Notes: generated by a model from the letters alone, not told the origin. A stretch of 64,000 nucleotides of DNA from Populus alba (GCF_005239225.2 NC_133294.1:2914001-2978000); one strand, 5' to 3'; shown: positions 31,314 to 44,155, counted from the first letter of the stretch. Numbers and translations: made by a program.

Positions 31314-33596
31314 CTAATATAATACAGGTTCTAGACCCTTCTTTGCAAAATTCCAAAAAGTGAAATTGCGAGCCCTGCGTTTACCATGGAAAGCACAATT
31401 ATAATTTCTAACTATATGAGAAGCTATTTCTACTTCGGCTACGTGTGCTGCATCATCATCATCATCGCTACTGTTGTGGGCAGTGATAACTTCATCCTTT
31501 CCTTCCTCTTCATGCAACCATTGTACACCAACGGTCCTTATTTGGATAGCTGGACCACGTTGACGCACTGAAATACTCACGTCATCACCATTATCAAATG
31601 TAGGATCATTGCCCCCTAATTTCGTGTGCAATAGCGATTGGATTTCCCTAATTTCGTGTGCAATAGCGTACCTCACAGGGAAGACAAAGGATTGACAAAG
31701 CAAGGATCGACCACTCGTATTGTTTCTGATTTCAATATGAACATTACTAAAGCCACGGTATGCTGACGTCACACAACTCATGAACAGATTAAGCCACATA
31801 TCCGGTGGCGCAGGAGGTGATGATGATATTTTTGAATGAAAAGTTATCTACAAACTCATTCTGAATTAGCCATTTATCCTCCTCATAAAACCCCCTTAAC
31901 ATCTCATCTTCATCAAATACATATACGACAACGTTGAATGTGCCATCTATAAATGATATCTGTACCACCAAAACAATGTCTATAAAATGAGAAAAAGAAA
32001 AGTATTCAAATGTAGATTTCCAAAACAATAAAATGGGTGAAGGAGGACCTGAAATCTCGAAGGCTGTATTTGAGCACTAACCGTTTCCATTATTGTGAAC
32101 ATTTGAGAGTCTAACTTTTGGATTAATTCTTGCTTTATCCGATCTTGGAACTCGACTAAGTGATCACAACCATCTCCTTCAGTCCAACTATTTGCATTTG
32201 CAATTCCTTGCAGAGAATAGCAAAAGGACACATCTAACAAATCCAAAAAGGAATGGAAGCTCTGGAGTGCCTGAAGGCATTTTGCAATTTCTTAAAATAT
32301 AGGGCTCTGAGTAGACCAAGATCCTTGATGCTTTCTGGAAGAAAACGAATTGGAGTTCCACTTAAAATCTAGACTCTCCAAAGAAGCGTGGCAGTGAAAA
32401 CGAGGTAAATCTCAACATTTTCTCGTTGAAAACCTAGAGGGAAAGAATAGCTTCAATGGAAGAGATGAATGAATGATGTACTTGCAGCAATTCCATCACT
32501 TTGAAGCAACTTGCGCCCCTGATGATGCTCTAACTCCATATTCAGGCTGTTAAGATTTGAACAACCAGCTAAAACAAGCTCTTGAAGTGAATTCAATCTA
32601 CTCATTTCTTCTGGAAGCTCCATAAGACTTGTACAATTTCTTAGATTTAAGATCAACAATCTTTGTAAATCACCAATAGATTCGTGAATTTGAACCAAAC
32701 GGATGCAGTCTTCAAGTATTAGCTTTTCAAGGGCTGGGAGATCCGAGAAGTCTGGGGTTCTAAGGAGATCACGAGAGTGACGAAGATCAAGAATTTTCAA
32801 TTTTGGAAGAAACTGTGAAAATACATGAATTTAGTTGTTATCAATTGAAAACGAGAGAGATAACTATAAAGAGACTTGATACATACCGGTTTTCCCTTCC
32901 AAGCATCAACTAGATAACTTCTGGATAGATCAAGAACCACCAGCTTCTCCAAGCATACGTGATTTGGTATGGAGCTCCAAGACAATCCATGCCAACATAA
33001 CCATATCAAATTCTTGGGAAAGTGCTCAAAAACTTCCATGAAAACTAGTGTAGTTTAGTTGGAGAAATTTTACATCTGGCATCTTTCTAAAAGCATCCGT
33101 GCTGAGGATGGGAAACAAACTTGTTTTGGCCAGTTTGTAATTTTCCCCCATTGAAAAAATTGGAAAGCCATTGTTGAAAGAAGTTAAGCCTGCGGCGCTT
33201 GCGACAAACCATTGAATCAGTACAAACAACTTCTGCATAATGATCTTCCATTAATGCATGCATATCAAATGCTAAGGCCACGTAATTTTTCAGCATCCTG
33301 CATAATAATATTAAAAGTACATGAGAAAGGAAAGTAGATGAATGAATATGTCAAGGCACCACAAACCATTTAAGTAGACATTTAAAAAAAATTCAGCTAC
33401 TTACACTAGTTCCTTTCAAAAACTGTAAAAAGCATCCCCATGATGCCATATTCTTTGACATTTGGGTGATTCTTGACGAGCAATTTCCCTACCCATATCT
33501 CTTACTAGTTGATGCATCCACAACCTTTGATCATTGTTGATTTCAAACAAGAACATCTATCGATGAGATTATCAATCCCAAATCTTGCACCTTTAT
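31314..33596 (-). pseudogene. TNL-B0: 3' half of a TNL gene, cut by the assembly gap and frameshifted
   Basis: NB-ARC exon end 33596-33405 (MHQ region, then KGTS), exon 3 33297-32887, exon 4 (LRR) 32812-32049, exon 5 31959-31314. Exon 3 keeps the basic RKRRR block, and exon 4 keeps the LRR start with LKILDLRHSRDLLRTPDFSD. Single-base indels break frames near 33430, 33268, 33125, 32470, 32425, 32295 and 31815-31835. Several are in homopolymers and cluster toward the gap, so some may be sequence errors. The TIR and most of the NB-ARC are missing and would need more than 1.6 kb, far more than the 500 Ns. Exon 5 holds a D5 run from a GAT repeat. Confidence 0.85.
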
Positions 33597-34096
33597 NNNN
33601 NNNNNNNNNNNNNNNNNNNNNNNNNNNNNNNNNNNNNNNNNNNNNNNNNNNNNNNNNNNNNNNNNNNNNNNNNNNNNNNNNNNNNNNNNNNNNNNNNNNN
33701 NNNNNNNNNNNNNNNNNNNNNNNNNNNNNNNNNNNNNNNNNNNNNNNNNNNNNNNNNNNNNNNNNNNNNNNNNNNNNNNNNNNNNNNNNNNNNNNNNNNN
33801 NNNNNNNNNNNNNNNNNNNNNNNNNNNNNNNNNNNNNNNNNNNNNNNNNNNNNNNNNNNNNNNNNNNNNNNNNNNNNNNNNNNNNNNNNNNNNNNNNNNN
33901 NNNNNNNNNNNNNNNNNNNNNNNNNNNNNNNNNNNNNNNNNNNNNNNNNNNNNNNNNNNNNNNNNNNNNNNNNNNNNNNNNNNNNNNNNNNNNNNNNNNN
34001 NNNNNNNNNNNNNNNNNNNNNNNNNNNNNNNNNNNNNNNNNNNNNNNNNNNNNNNNNNNNNNNNNNNNNNNNNNNNNNNNNNNNNNNNNNNNNNNN
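33597..34096. other. Assembly gap, exactly 500 N
   Basis: The round size suggests a placeholder. To the left is the middle of a TNL NB-ARC exon, to the right the 3' flank of TNL-B. Any open frame across the Ns is meaningless. Confidence 0.98.
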
Positions 34097-34293
34097 ATGC
34101 AAATTAATAAAATAATATCATATTACATTTTTGAATATGAAACCCTTATAAATACTTATAAATAAAAGATCTCATGCTATTTCATGATAAGCTATTTTCA
34201 TGATAAGCTTTTCAAGAAAAAAGAAAAAACTATTTCAAAAGCTTTCCAGTTTTTTTTATTTTAAGGTTGAAATCTAAAAAAGCAAACCTCTAC

Positions 34294-37200
34294 TTAATGA
34301 AACCTAAAAAATAATGCAGGTTCTAGACCCTTCTTTGCAAAACTCCAAAAAGTGTAATTGCGAGCCCTGCGTTTACCATGGAAAGCACAATTATAATTTC
34401 TAACTATATGAGAAGCTATTTGTACTTTGGCTACGTGTGCTGCATCATCATCATCATCGCTACTGTTGTGGGCATTGATAACTTCATCCTTTCCTTCCTC
34501 TTCATGCAACCATTGTACACCAACGGTCCTTATTTGGATAGCTGGACCACGTGGACGCACTGAAATACTCACGTCATCACCATTATCAAATGTAGGATCA
34601 TTGCCCCCTAATTTCGTGTGCAATAGCGATTGGATTTCCCGAACACCACGCCCGTACTGTATGACAACGGATTGACAAAGCAAGGATCGACCACTCGTAT
34701 TGTTTCTGATTTCAATATGAACATTACTAAAGCCACGGTATGCTGACGTCACACAACTTATGAACAGATTAAAGCCACATATCCGGTGCGCAGGAGAGAG
34801 ATGAAGATACTTTGAATGAAAAGTTATCTACAAACTCATTCTGAATTAGCCATTTATCCTCCTCATTGAAACCCCCTTAACATCTCATCTTCATCAAATA
34901 CATATATACGACAACGTTGAATGTGCATCTAGAAATGATATCTGTACACCAAAAACAATGTCTATAAAATGAGAAAAAGAAAAGTATTCAAATGTAGATT
35001 TTCAAAAACAATAAAAATGGGTGAAGGAGGACCTTAAATCTCGATGGCTGTATTTGAGCAATAACCGTTTCCATTATTGTGAACATTTGAGAGTCTAACT
35101 TTTGGATTAATTCTTGCTTTATCCGATCTTGGAACTCGACTAAGTGATCACAACCATCTCCTTCAGACGTCCAACTATTTGAATTTGCAATTCCTTGCAG
35201 TGAATAGCAAAAGGACACATCTAACAAATCCAAAAGGAATGGAAGCTCTGGGAGTGCCTGAAAGCATTTTGCAATTTCTTAAATATAGGGCTCTGAGTAG
35301 ACCAAGATCCTTGATGCTTTCTGGAAGAAAAACGAATTGGAGTTCCACTTAAATCTAGACTCTCCAAGAAGCGTGGCAGTAAAAATGAGGTAAATCTCAA
35401 CATTTTCCTCGTTGAAAAACCTAGAGGGAAAGAATAGCTTCAATGGAAGAGATGAAATGAATGATGTACTTGCAACAATTCCATCACTTTGAAGCAACTT
35501 GCGCCCCTGATGATGCTCTAACTCCATATTCAAGCTGTTAAGATTTGAACAACCATCTAAAACCAGCTCTTGAAGTGCATTCAATCTACTCATTTCTTCT
35601 GGAAGCTCCATAAGACTTGTACAATTTCTTAGATTTAAGATCAACAATCTTTGTAAATCACCAATAGATTCGTGAATTTGAACCAAACGGATGCAGTCTT
35701 CAAGTATTAGCTTTTCAAGGGCTGGGAGACCCGAGAAGTCTGGGGTTCTAATGAGATCACGAGAGTGACGAAGATCAAGAATTTTCAATTTTGGAAGAAA
35801 CTGTTAAAATACATGAATTTAGTTGTTATCAATTGAAAATGAGAGAGATAACTATAAAGAGACTTGATACATACCGGTTTTCCCTTCCAAGCATCAACTA
35901 GACAACTTCTGGATAGATCAAGAACCACCAGCATCTCCAAGCATACGTGATTTGGTATGGAGCTCAAAAGACAATCCATGCCAACATAACCATATCAAAT
36001 TCTTGGGAAAGTGCTCAAAACTTCCATGAAAATTAGTGTAGTTTAGTTGGAGAAATTTTACATCTGGCATCTTTCTAAAAGCATCCGTGCTGAGGATGGG
36101 AAACAAACTTGTTTGGCCAGTTTTGTAATTTTCCCCCATTGGAAAAATTGGAAAGCCATTGTTGAAAGAAGTTAAGCCTGCGGCGCTTGCGACAAACCAT
36201 TGAATCAGTACAGACAACTTCTGCATAATGATCTTCCATTAATGCATGCATATCAATGGTAAGGCCACATAATTTTCAGCATCCTGCATAATAATATTAA
36301 AAGTACATGAGAAAGGAAAGTAGATGAATGAATATGTCAAGGCACCACAAACCATATAAGTAGACATTTAAAAAAAATTCAGCTACTTACACTAGTTCCT
36401 TTCAAAACTGTAAAAGCATCCCCATGATGCCATATTCTTTGACATTTGGGTGCTTCTTGACGAGCAATTTCCCTACCCATATCTCTTACTAGTTGATGCA
36501 TCCACAACCTTTTATCATTGTTGATTTCAACAAGACATCTATCGATGAGATTGTCAATCCCAAATCTTGCACCTTTATCGAGCCCATCCAGTATCCTAAC
36601 TGCATCATCCACATCCATTCCATTGAAGAAACATGCGATATCAAGGAATAAGTTCTTCGGATAATCACCATCAAGAAAGTCGTAACTTATTCGAAGAACC
36701 TTTTGAACTTCAAAATTAGGAATCACTTTCAATTGTTGTAATGCGCTTTCCCATATTTCTCTTTCTTTTCCGGACAATGAGGAGCCAATAACTCGAAGAG
36801 CTAATGGAAGTCCATTACAATGACGTACTATTCTCCAAGAGTCTTCTACAAAACCATCAACAGGGTCAGCTTGTCCAAAGGCATTCCAACTGAAAAGCTC
36901 AAAAGATTTTTCAATATCTAGCGGTTGGACTTTGCACCGGACCCACTCAATATCATTAGCTGAAAACAGACCCTTATTTCTGGTTGTTATAATTATTTTA
37001 CTTCCTTTACAAAGCCAATTTTGCATGCCAACGATTTTATTGAATCTGTCCCTTTGGTCCACATCATCTAGAACAATAAGAGTTCTTCTGCAACATAAGG
37101 CATCCTTAATCTTCAGAATTCCTTCATCTTCATCATTTATCTCATCAACAGTCTTTTTTAGTATGTCAGAAAGAAGTTGCCTTTGTAGGCAAACTATATC

Positions 37201-38218
37201 CTTTGACCTAAAATTTGACAGGAAGCTCTTTCCTTCAAATTTATAATAGTTTTGGTTATAAACACTCTTAGCTATGACTGTCTTTCCAACTCCACCAATT
37301 CCATAGAGTAAAGCAATGGCAGCACCATGGGATCCATCTTGCAACCATGAGTTGATATCTTGTACTAGAGGATCTCTTCCAATGAAATGAGGGGGTACAT
37401 GAAACATTTTTTGATCCAAATTCATTAAGACCTTCTCCACAATAGATTGGACAAACGGTGCCTCGTACCTACATCAAAAAGTAAAATACAATGTACGATA
37501 ATTTGTAGTCTCTCTATAAGCAACAGAAATAAACAACATTTAGCTATGAAATTAAAGCAGGTTGTGTGTCAATGATTTGATAGTTTAAACCAAATCATGA
37601 TTGGAAAAAAAAAAAAAAACAACGAAGAAATCAGTACACTTAACTGAAAGAAATTAAGAGTTCACGACCAGCATTCTAGTCTTATGCTATGTATAGTTTC
37701 ATAAAGAGATACAACTTACCCATCTCCTAGAACCATTCCAGCTAAATCAGCCACTTCCTTTAAAACAATCCTCCACCCATTCACCCGCTCCATTTCCTTG
37801 TTGAAGCTCTTTTCATGTTCCACAAATGCTGCAAAGAAGCTCCCTGTTTGACGTCCGACTTGGGATGGATCCACATCATAGAATACTGGCAAAACTATGC
37901 AGTTAGCATTCCTCTTACGTTCCATGATCATTACAAGTTCATCGAGGCACCATCTCGACGAAGCATAGTCTTTGGAGAACACAATTATCGATATTTTTTA
38001 TTGTTGTATTGCCTTCTGGAGCTCGAAATCTATATTCTCTCCTCTCTGAATTTCATTATCATCTCTAAATGTGTGAATCCCTGCTTGAACCAGGGCCGTG
38101 TAGAGGTGATCGGTAAAGTTCTTGCGGGTGTCTTCAACCTCTAAAACTCAAGAACACTTGATATTTACAATTAGGAAAACCGTGAAGAGTAGGATTCTTG
38201 ATATTTCCCAGCAGCCAT
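34294..38218 (-). pseudogene. TNL-B: five-exon TNL gene with stop and frameshifts
   Basis: Exon 1 (TIR) 38218-37720, NB-ARC 37468 to about 36395, exon 3 36283-35875, LRR exon 35800-35033, C-terminal exon 34941-34294. The TIR has two one-base insertions (near 38144 and 38178) and the shared TAA at 37998-38000. The NB-ARC exon is fully open: GIGGVGKTVIAKSV, LIVLDDVDQRD, GSKIIITTRN, GLPLAL, MHQ. Exon 3 lacks one T near 36275, and exon 4 has extra bases near 35413 (shared with TNL-E) and 35330. Exon 5 is shifted near 34790-34800 but open from 34752 on. In its first half the NB-ARC resembles TNL-C, in its second half TNL-E. Most likely a pseudogene. Confidence 0.88.
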
Positions 38219-38257
38219 TTCGAGTCTAGTAATGATAAGACTTTTCAAAGACCTGAA

Positions 38258-38880
38258 CAAAATAAAACAGTTTTCAAGATCGACAGCACACCAATAAGTT
38301 TGAAGTGTTCATATATTATTATCCTACTTTATCTTTAAAATATCTGTACACATGATATATAAATCTCTATGCTGAACCAACAAAATCGGTTGATGAGATC
38401 ATCAATAATTAGTTTCTAACAGTGAATTAATTTAAGTGATTCTCAGTTACAGCAGAGTTACATTCCACAATATAACATAATACTAAAAGAGATAAGAGAG
38501 AGAGAGAGTACCTGTAATCTTCACTTTCCCTTCGCTGATGCTCTCTTGTTAGTTCATCAATTTTCTGCTTTTAAGATCTGAACAAAAAAAAAAAAAAGAG
38601 TTTCAGGATTGATGTCGAGAGTTCAAGATCGACAGCACACCAATAAGCTGAAGTGTTCATATATTATTATCTTACTTTATCTTTAAAAACAGTTTTCAAG
38701 TTATTTCCCAGCAATCAAATCCTCCATGCCCTTTCAGAAAAATAACTGTACATATGATAAATCTCTATGCTGAACCAACGAAATGGGTTGATGAGATCAT
38801 CAATAATTAGTTTCTAACAGTGAATTAATTTAAGTGATTCTAAAAGAGATAAGAGAGAGAGAGTACCTGTAATCTTTACT
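38258..38880 (-). repeat. Duplicated TNL-B leader
   Basis: The leader block (caagatcgacagcacacc ... gagagagtacctgtaatc) occurs twice, about 38275-38525 and 38575-38880. Each copy keeps the GA run and the probable UTR-intron donor. Confidence 0.75.
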
Positions 38881-39175
38881 GCAGAACAAAATGTTATTTT
38901 GTAGATTTTAATTGATAAAATAATATTTTAAATAGTATAAATATAATGTTTTAAATTTTTTAATAAGTTTGATGATATTTTTTTTATATGGTTATATTTA
39001 ATTGGTTTATTTTTTTGTTGTCTCATTCTGTTGGTTTTGATGTTTTTAAAAAGATATGTAAGAATAATATTTGTGGAAGAGAAAAAAAAATTTATTTAAT
39101 ATTTTTTTTTAAAATATATAAAATAAACATAAAAAAAACTAAAATAATATTACGTTGGAGATGCTATAAAGTCAG
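38881..39175. mobile_element. MITE copy (GAGCATCT type), left end damaged
   Basis: It matches 17558-17847 from 'aaaatgttattttg' to 'acgttggagatgctataaag'. The left inverted end is replaced by 'gcagaac'. Confidence 0.6.
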
Positions 39176-39292
39176 CCTTAGAAGTCGCTGTGGTATAATT
39201 ACCAAAAGGGACATTAGACACCCACACAACACACAATCCCTCCAATCAACTCACACGGTTCTTCTTACTTCACCCACCAGTAAGAAAAACGG

Positions 39293-39298
39293 CACGTG
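39293..39298. promoter_or_regulatory. G-box CACGTG upstream of TNL-B
   Basis: In the block aaaaacggcacgtggaggat, about 1.07 kb upstream of the TNL-B ATG. The larger distance than in TNL-A and TNL-C comes from the duplicated leader. Confidence 0.45.
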
Positions 39299-39449
39299 GA
39301 GGATAAGGTTCTCCATATCTGAGTTGGAAAGTTTACTAGGGCCTGTAATTCTTGTTGCGTCATTTGAATCTGCTGACAGTAAAGTAGATTTATGAAGAAT
39401 TAATTGAAAAACAAAGAAATTGGTTAAATTAAATAAATTAGTCAACTAG

Positions 39450-40120
39450 TATATTTTTTTTTATTAGTATTTCATTTAAATAATTCAATTTCTTGTTTAT
39501 TTAGAATTTGAGATTTATGGAATTTGAGGTGTTTAATGGTTTGTTCTCATATATAAAAAACTCGTGAATTAGATTTTTTCTAAATAAAATTTAAATTTAA
39601 ATTAAAAAAATATTAGCTTAACTAAATCTTGCTAACTCCCAGTGAAATTGAATTATATCAACATCAAATAATTATTTTTTAAAACAAAACGTAAAATAAT
39701 CTTATTTTTTATAAAATAATTGACTTAAGTTAATTATTATTATTTTTATAAAATAATTGATTTAAGTTAATTGAATAACGTAGTTACCAAAATTTATTTT
39801 AAAAACGTGTTTAGAAGTATGATAGCGGTTTTTTTTAAAGTATTTTTTATTTATATTAAAATAACTTTTTTATTTTTTAAAAAATTATTTTTGACATCAA
39901 TATATTTAAATAATATAAAAAAATAAAAAATATATTAATTTAAAATAAAAAAAATTAACTTTTTAAAAAACACTTCCAACACATAGAGCACACCTTATAT
40001 TTGTAATCGGAATGTCTAGGCATGAATTTTCCATGGCTAATGCATGGAATTGATAGCTATATATTGAAGTAATAATCAAGTTAGAAAATAAACTCCAGAA
40101 GTTGATGGCTATTGACATCA
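39450..40120. repeat. TNL-upstream dispersed repeat block
   Basis: AT-rich block with 'ctcgtgaattagatt', the MITE-like stretch near 39800-39990, then 'gaattttccatggctaatgc' and 'agttgatggctattgaca'. Same order as 18288-19150. Confidence 0.65.
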
Positions 40121-40159
40121 TTTCGGCCAAAAATTCTATCGAAAAATTAAGGGGTAAGA

Positions 40160-40592
40160 AACCCAGACTCTACCCCTTCGTATTGTTTCTGATTTCAAGA
40201 AAACCAAGACGATAAGGATTACATACTGACATGGCAGAATACCATGTGAATAGATCAAAGCCACATATCCGGTGCGTAGCAGGTGAGGATATTTTGAATG
40301 ACAAGTACTCTACAAACTCTTTCTAAAGTAGCCACTCCTGTTCTTCCTCCTCTTGAAACCACATTAACATCTCATTTTCATCATATTCAAGGACAATGTT
40401 GAATCTGTTGCCCTAAAGTTGTATCTATTCCATCAAAGCAGAACTTATAAAATGAGCAACGGAGATCAAGAATTTTAAATTTTGGAAGAGACTCTGAAAA
40501 CACTTGAAATCAGTTGTTGTCCATTGAAAATAAGAGAGATAGCTGTATAGAGAGACTAGATACAGAGCATGCCTTTGCAAGCAACAATTATA
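40160..40592 (-). pseudogene. TNL relic: C-terminal exon, LRR exon start and linker scraps
   Basis: 40165-40420 matches exon 5 (ccacatatccggtgc, tattttgaatga). 40460-40500 matches the start of exon 4 (gatcaagaattttaaatt). 40560-40590 matches the end of exon 3. The LRR exon body is gone. A sister relic is at 52730-52920. Confidence 0.7.
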
Positions 40593-40593
40593 A

Positions 40594-40626
40594 CGTGGCT
40601 GCGGGTGAGGTTCACCCACAGCCACG
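40594..40626. repeat. Inverted repeat, 16-bp arms
   Basis: cgtggctgcgggtga and ttcacccacagccacg pair with one mismatch around a short loop. Confidence 0.8.
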
Positions 40627-40693
40627 CAAATTTTTGTTTGGTAACAAAATAAAACCTGTTTTTTACTGGTAGGGCCCGCTTAATTTTAAATTG

Positions 40694-40788
40694 AAACACA
40701 GGTTTTGGAGAAGCAGCAAAATCCTGAAGAAAATGCTCCACTGCACAGGTTTTGGAGAAGCAGCAAAATCCTGAAGAAAATGCTCCAC
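40694..40788. repeat. 48-bp direct tandem duplication
   Basis: acaggttttggagaagcagc through aaatgctccactg is present twice in a row (starting near 40696 and 40744). Confidence 0.85.
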
Positions 40789-40854
40789 TGTTCCCTAAAC
40801 TTAAATCAGAGTTTTTTTTTCTTTTTCAAAAACCAAGAAAAGTTTACACTGCAC

Positions 40855-40884
40855 AGTGCGAGTGAATTTTAATTCACTCGCACT
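40855..40884. repeat. Perfect 14-bp-arm inverted repeat
   Basis: agtgcgagtgaatt, TT loop, aattcactcgcact. The adjacent ctgttccctaaacttaaatc also occurs at both 40788 and 40884. Confidence 0.85.
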
Positions 40885-41683
40885 GTTCCCTAAACTTAAA
40901 TCAGAGTTTGTTTGTTTTTTTTGAAAAATCAGTGCAATTAAAAAAAACTAGTGATTTCACTCACACTATTCATGTAAACGTGAACACTATTTTTTTAAAA
41001 AAAAAATAGTTTAAGGTGAATTAAATTTTCTTATATTGTAATCTCAATTTTATTCCTGATAATATTTTACCTAATTTTATTACTTGCTCAAAAAATCATG
41101 AAAACTGTAGTTTTTGTCAAATAAATTTTGTACGTAATGAAATTGTAATTTTTTTTTAAAAAAAAATTGAGTTTTAGTTGAAAAACTAGTATTTAATATT
41201 ATTTAATAACACTACATAAATTAGAAGGATATAGCATGATGACGTAGCATTTGTGGAATTTGATCACAATTCCAATTATGTTCTTGTCGTGTCAGACCCA
41301 GTTAAAAAAAATTCAGTTTTTATTTTTATTTTAATTCTGTTTTATTCAAAAAATTAGAAGGAGATCACTTGATGAAGTAACAAAAAATTCAGTTTTTATT
41401 GTTGTGTGCTTAAGAAATCATGAAAAATATAGTTATTTATTTCATGATGTAATAATGGTAGTTAAATCTACAATATTTAAATTAAAAGTATTTTTTAATT
41501 ATTTTATAACCTCAATTTGAAAAGCATTTTTTTTAACCAAACACATTAAACTACTTTTTGTTCAACCTCAATATCAACCACAGTTTTAACCAAACATATA
41601 TTTTTTCAAACCAACCTCAACTAAAAGTACTTTTTATAAAAACAACTTTTTTAAAACCACAACAGAAGTGCTTTGGTTTGGAT

Positions 41684-42679
41684 CTTGTAATAACCCAACG
41701 TTTTTTTTTAATTTTTTTTATCATTATTTTCCTTGAAAAATGATAATAAAAAAAATGATGATGAAAAAAACAAATAAAAAAATAAAATAAAGAAGAACAT
41801 ATATATATATAAAATAAAAAAAACAGAAGAGAGAAACAAGGGATGACAGAGAAGAGATTGAAGAGAAAAACAGAGAGAAAGAACGAACATCAGTGAAAAA
41901 CTAAAGGGACGCCCTTGTCTTCTTCTTCGGTGGCAGCTCCAAAAGCTCCATTTTCAGCAGCCACTGCTGTTATTGCTTGAGAAGACCTAAAAATACAGAG
42001 GGAAAAACTGGAAAAGGGAACAAACCAGGGGACTAAGGGAAAACCAAAAGAACCCGGGAAGGAAACAGAGGTAGAAACCCGGGGAGGACAAAGAAAAAAA
42101 AAACAGCCGAACAGAGGAGAGGGAGTGAAAGTAGGAAACACAGAATCCGCAGAGAAGAACAGAGCATATACGGGGAGACTAAAAGAAAAATAGAGAAAAA
42201 CAAACACAGGCAAAGGTTGCACCGAGAGAAAGCAAAAGAAAAGAAAGAAAGAACCAGAGGAAAAGTAAACGAAAGGACGAACAGCACGCCATCGCCTTCT
42301 CCAATTTTGCAAAATAATTCACCAACACTGTGTATTAGAGATTTAATTACATGGCGACTGTAGGAAGTGTTTTGTGAACAATTCACGCATGTTTGTGGGT
42401 AAAAACTGCCCACTAGACCTAACCTAAAAAAAAAAAAAAAAAGATAAAAAAAAAAAAAACAAGTAAAATAAAATAAAATAAATGTATACATGCATACATA
42501 AAAAATAAATTTGGTTTATTGGTTTATTTACTGATAACAGAGTCATGAATAAAAATACTTATTTAAATTTATTTTATTATATTTTGTTATTATTATTTTC
42601 TAGCTACGTAATATTTACTAACGCCAGAGTTGAAAATATTTATAGTTGAATATTCATTGACACTAGAGTCGGGAATATT
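41684..42679 (+). repeat. Probable partial LTR of a gypsy-type element
   Basis: It starts tgtaataacccaacg and matches 52945-54350 over its transcript-leader-like part (cagaagagagaaacaaggga onward). The U3/TATA part present in the sister (about 53000-53515) is deleted here. The right end is cut by the Athila-like LTR at 42680. Minus-strand open frames across 41708-42491 are shadows. Confidence 0.55.
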
Positions 42680-44149
42680 TGATAAGGGAGTTTTTAGCAT
42701 GTATATTTTCTGCTATTCATGCTTGATTTTTAAATATTTTGGATATGTTGCACAAGAAAATTAGAATTTTGAATCTCTTTTTGAACTATTGACCTCGTGG
42801 GAAATTAATGTGTTTTCAGATCTTAGGTTACTGAACAGGCAGAGCCAGGCAGTGAAACTGAATAGTGATTCATCATGTGCTGCAAAAAAGCTATACAATT
42901 TAGTTCTGGATGTTCGTAACCATTTTTAAATAGCTGAGATGAAGGTCTACGAAACATATGAAGGGCATATAACTCAGTTTTGTTGTTTCGAAGCCCAAAA
43001 AGCGAGTTGAAAAACAAGGATTGAACCAGCCCGAAATTCCTGCACTGCAAAGACTGTTTCGGTTTATGGCCCTTATCTCAACGCTCAGATGTCCAAAAAT
43101 TGCAAGATCAGTTTCGTTGGAAAGAAAATTTATTCTCTACAATTTTTCCAGAAATAGAGATCTTTGAATTCACACGTCTTCTACCTCAAATCGGGCCCGC
43201 AATGTCCGAGTAGGAAGGAATTTAATGCAGAAAAGGAAACTTTCCTCATTACTGCAGGGGTAGAAAAGCCACAATATAAAAGAAGAAAAAGGAGGAGAGA
43301 GGACAGAGAGAAACCCTACAACATAGAAAAGAAAAAGAGAGGAGGCGGCACCAAAGGGAAAAAAAGAAAGAACAAAGGCAAAAATATTGAAGACCGGGAG
43401 GACACCTATCTATTCCGCTGAAATTCTCTGCTTTTGAGTGATGTTCATCGTATCAAGTTTGTTTCTCTTTAATTTAACTATGGAGTAGACTTTTATTCTG
43501 GGATTTTTGATGTAACCTTAATATGAATATGTGAACAATTTCTTCGATTGAATTATTACATTAAGATGTTGAGTATTTCATTCTATGTGTAATGCTTGCG
43601 TGTGTTTGGCCAACATTTGCATGATTTAGAATTCAATTTAAAACTGAGAAGTAATAATTGTGTTAGCTATTGTTTGAAATACCTTAAGAAATCTATAGGA
43701 TAGAGATATCCTAAGAACTTTTGTAATCGTTACAGGTTTTACAGTACTTAATAAATTTCGACAGGTTCAGAACTTTCGTAGAGTATATGAAATTTGTTTG
43801 TCGAAATAATTTATTGATGCTCGAGAGAGATTAATATTTACATTAGAAAAACCTGATTATCAACATTAGGAGTAATTAATTTAATCGAGAAAGTTCACAT
43901 AGGCATAGTTACGGTAAGTCAGAAATCCTAGAACCAGTACAATTGAATTCATTAATATTTAATCAATTAGTTGTTACTTTTTAATCATTAATTTTTGTTT
44001 CATAAACTATCTCATTCGATTCCTCAAATAGATCATAATTTAAAAGACTTTGGTAATTAGTAGTAACTTTTACAAATCCTCGAGGGACGATACTCTACTC
44101 ATCACTTTATTACTTGTTACGATTTGTGCACTTGCAAATCCAACCAACA
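42680..44149 (+). repeat. 5' LTR of an Athila-like element (about 1470 bp)
   Basis: It begins tgataagggagtttttagca, where similarity to the sister copy near 54350 stops, and ends caaatccaaccaaca just before the primer site. It contains a TATA-like aatataaaag at 43273 followed by a GA-rich leader. Confidence 0.7.
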
Positions 44150-44155
44150 AGTTTT

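Larger units (their letters stand above)
40593..41683. other. Hairpin-rich insertion relative to the sister locus
   Basis: It interrupts the TNL relic; the sister at 52900-52920 goes straight on to 'agaagtgctttggtttggat'. It contains two strong inverted repeats, a 48-bp direct tandem duplication and AT-rich filler. No coding potential is seen. It is probably a MITE or several nested ones. Confidence 0.5.

Noticed and set aside
33509..34165. Open frames across the gap
   Set aside because: They consist almost entirely of undetermined bases.
41708..42491. Minus-strand hydrophobic frames (and 53612-54222) that look like membrane proteins
   Set aside because: They are the reverse strand of a GA-rich LTR leader; Phe/Leu/Ser runs come from CT-rich codons.
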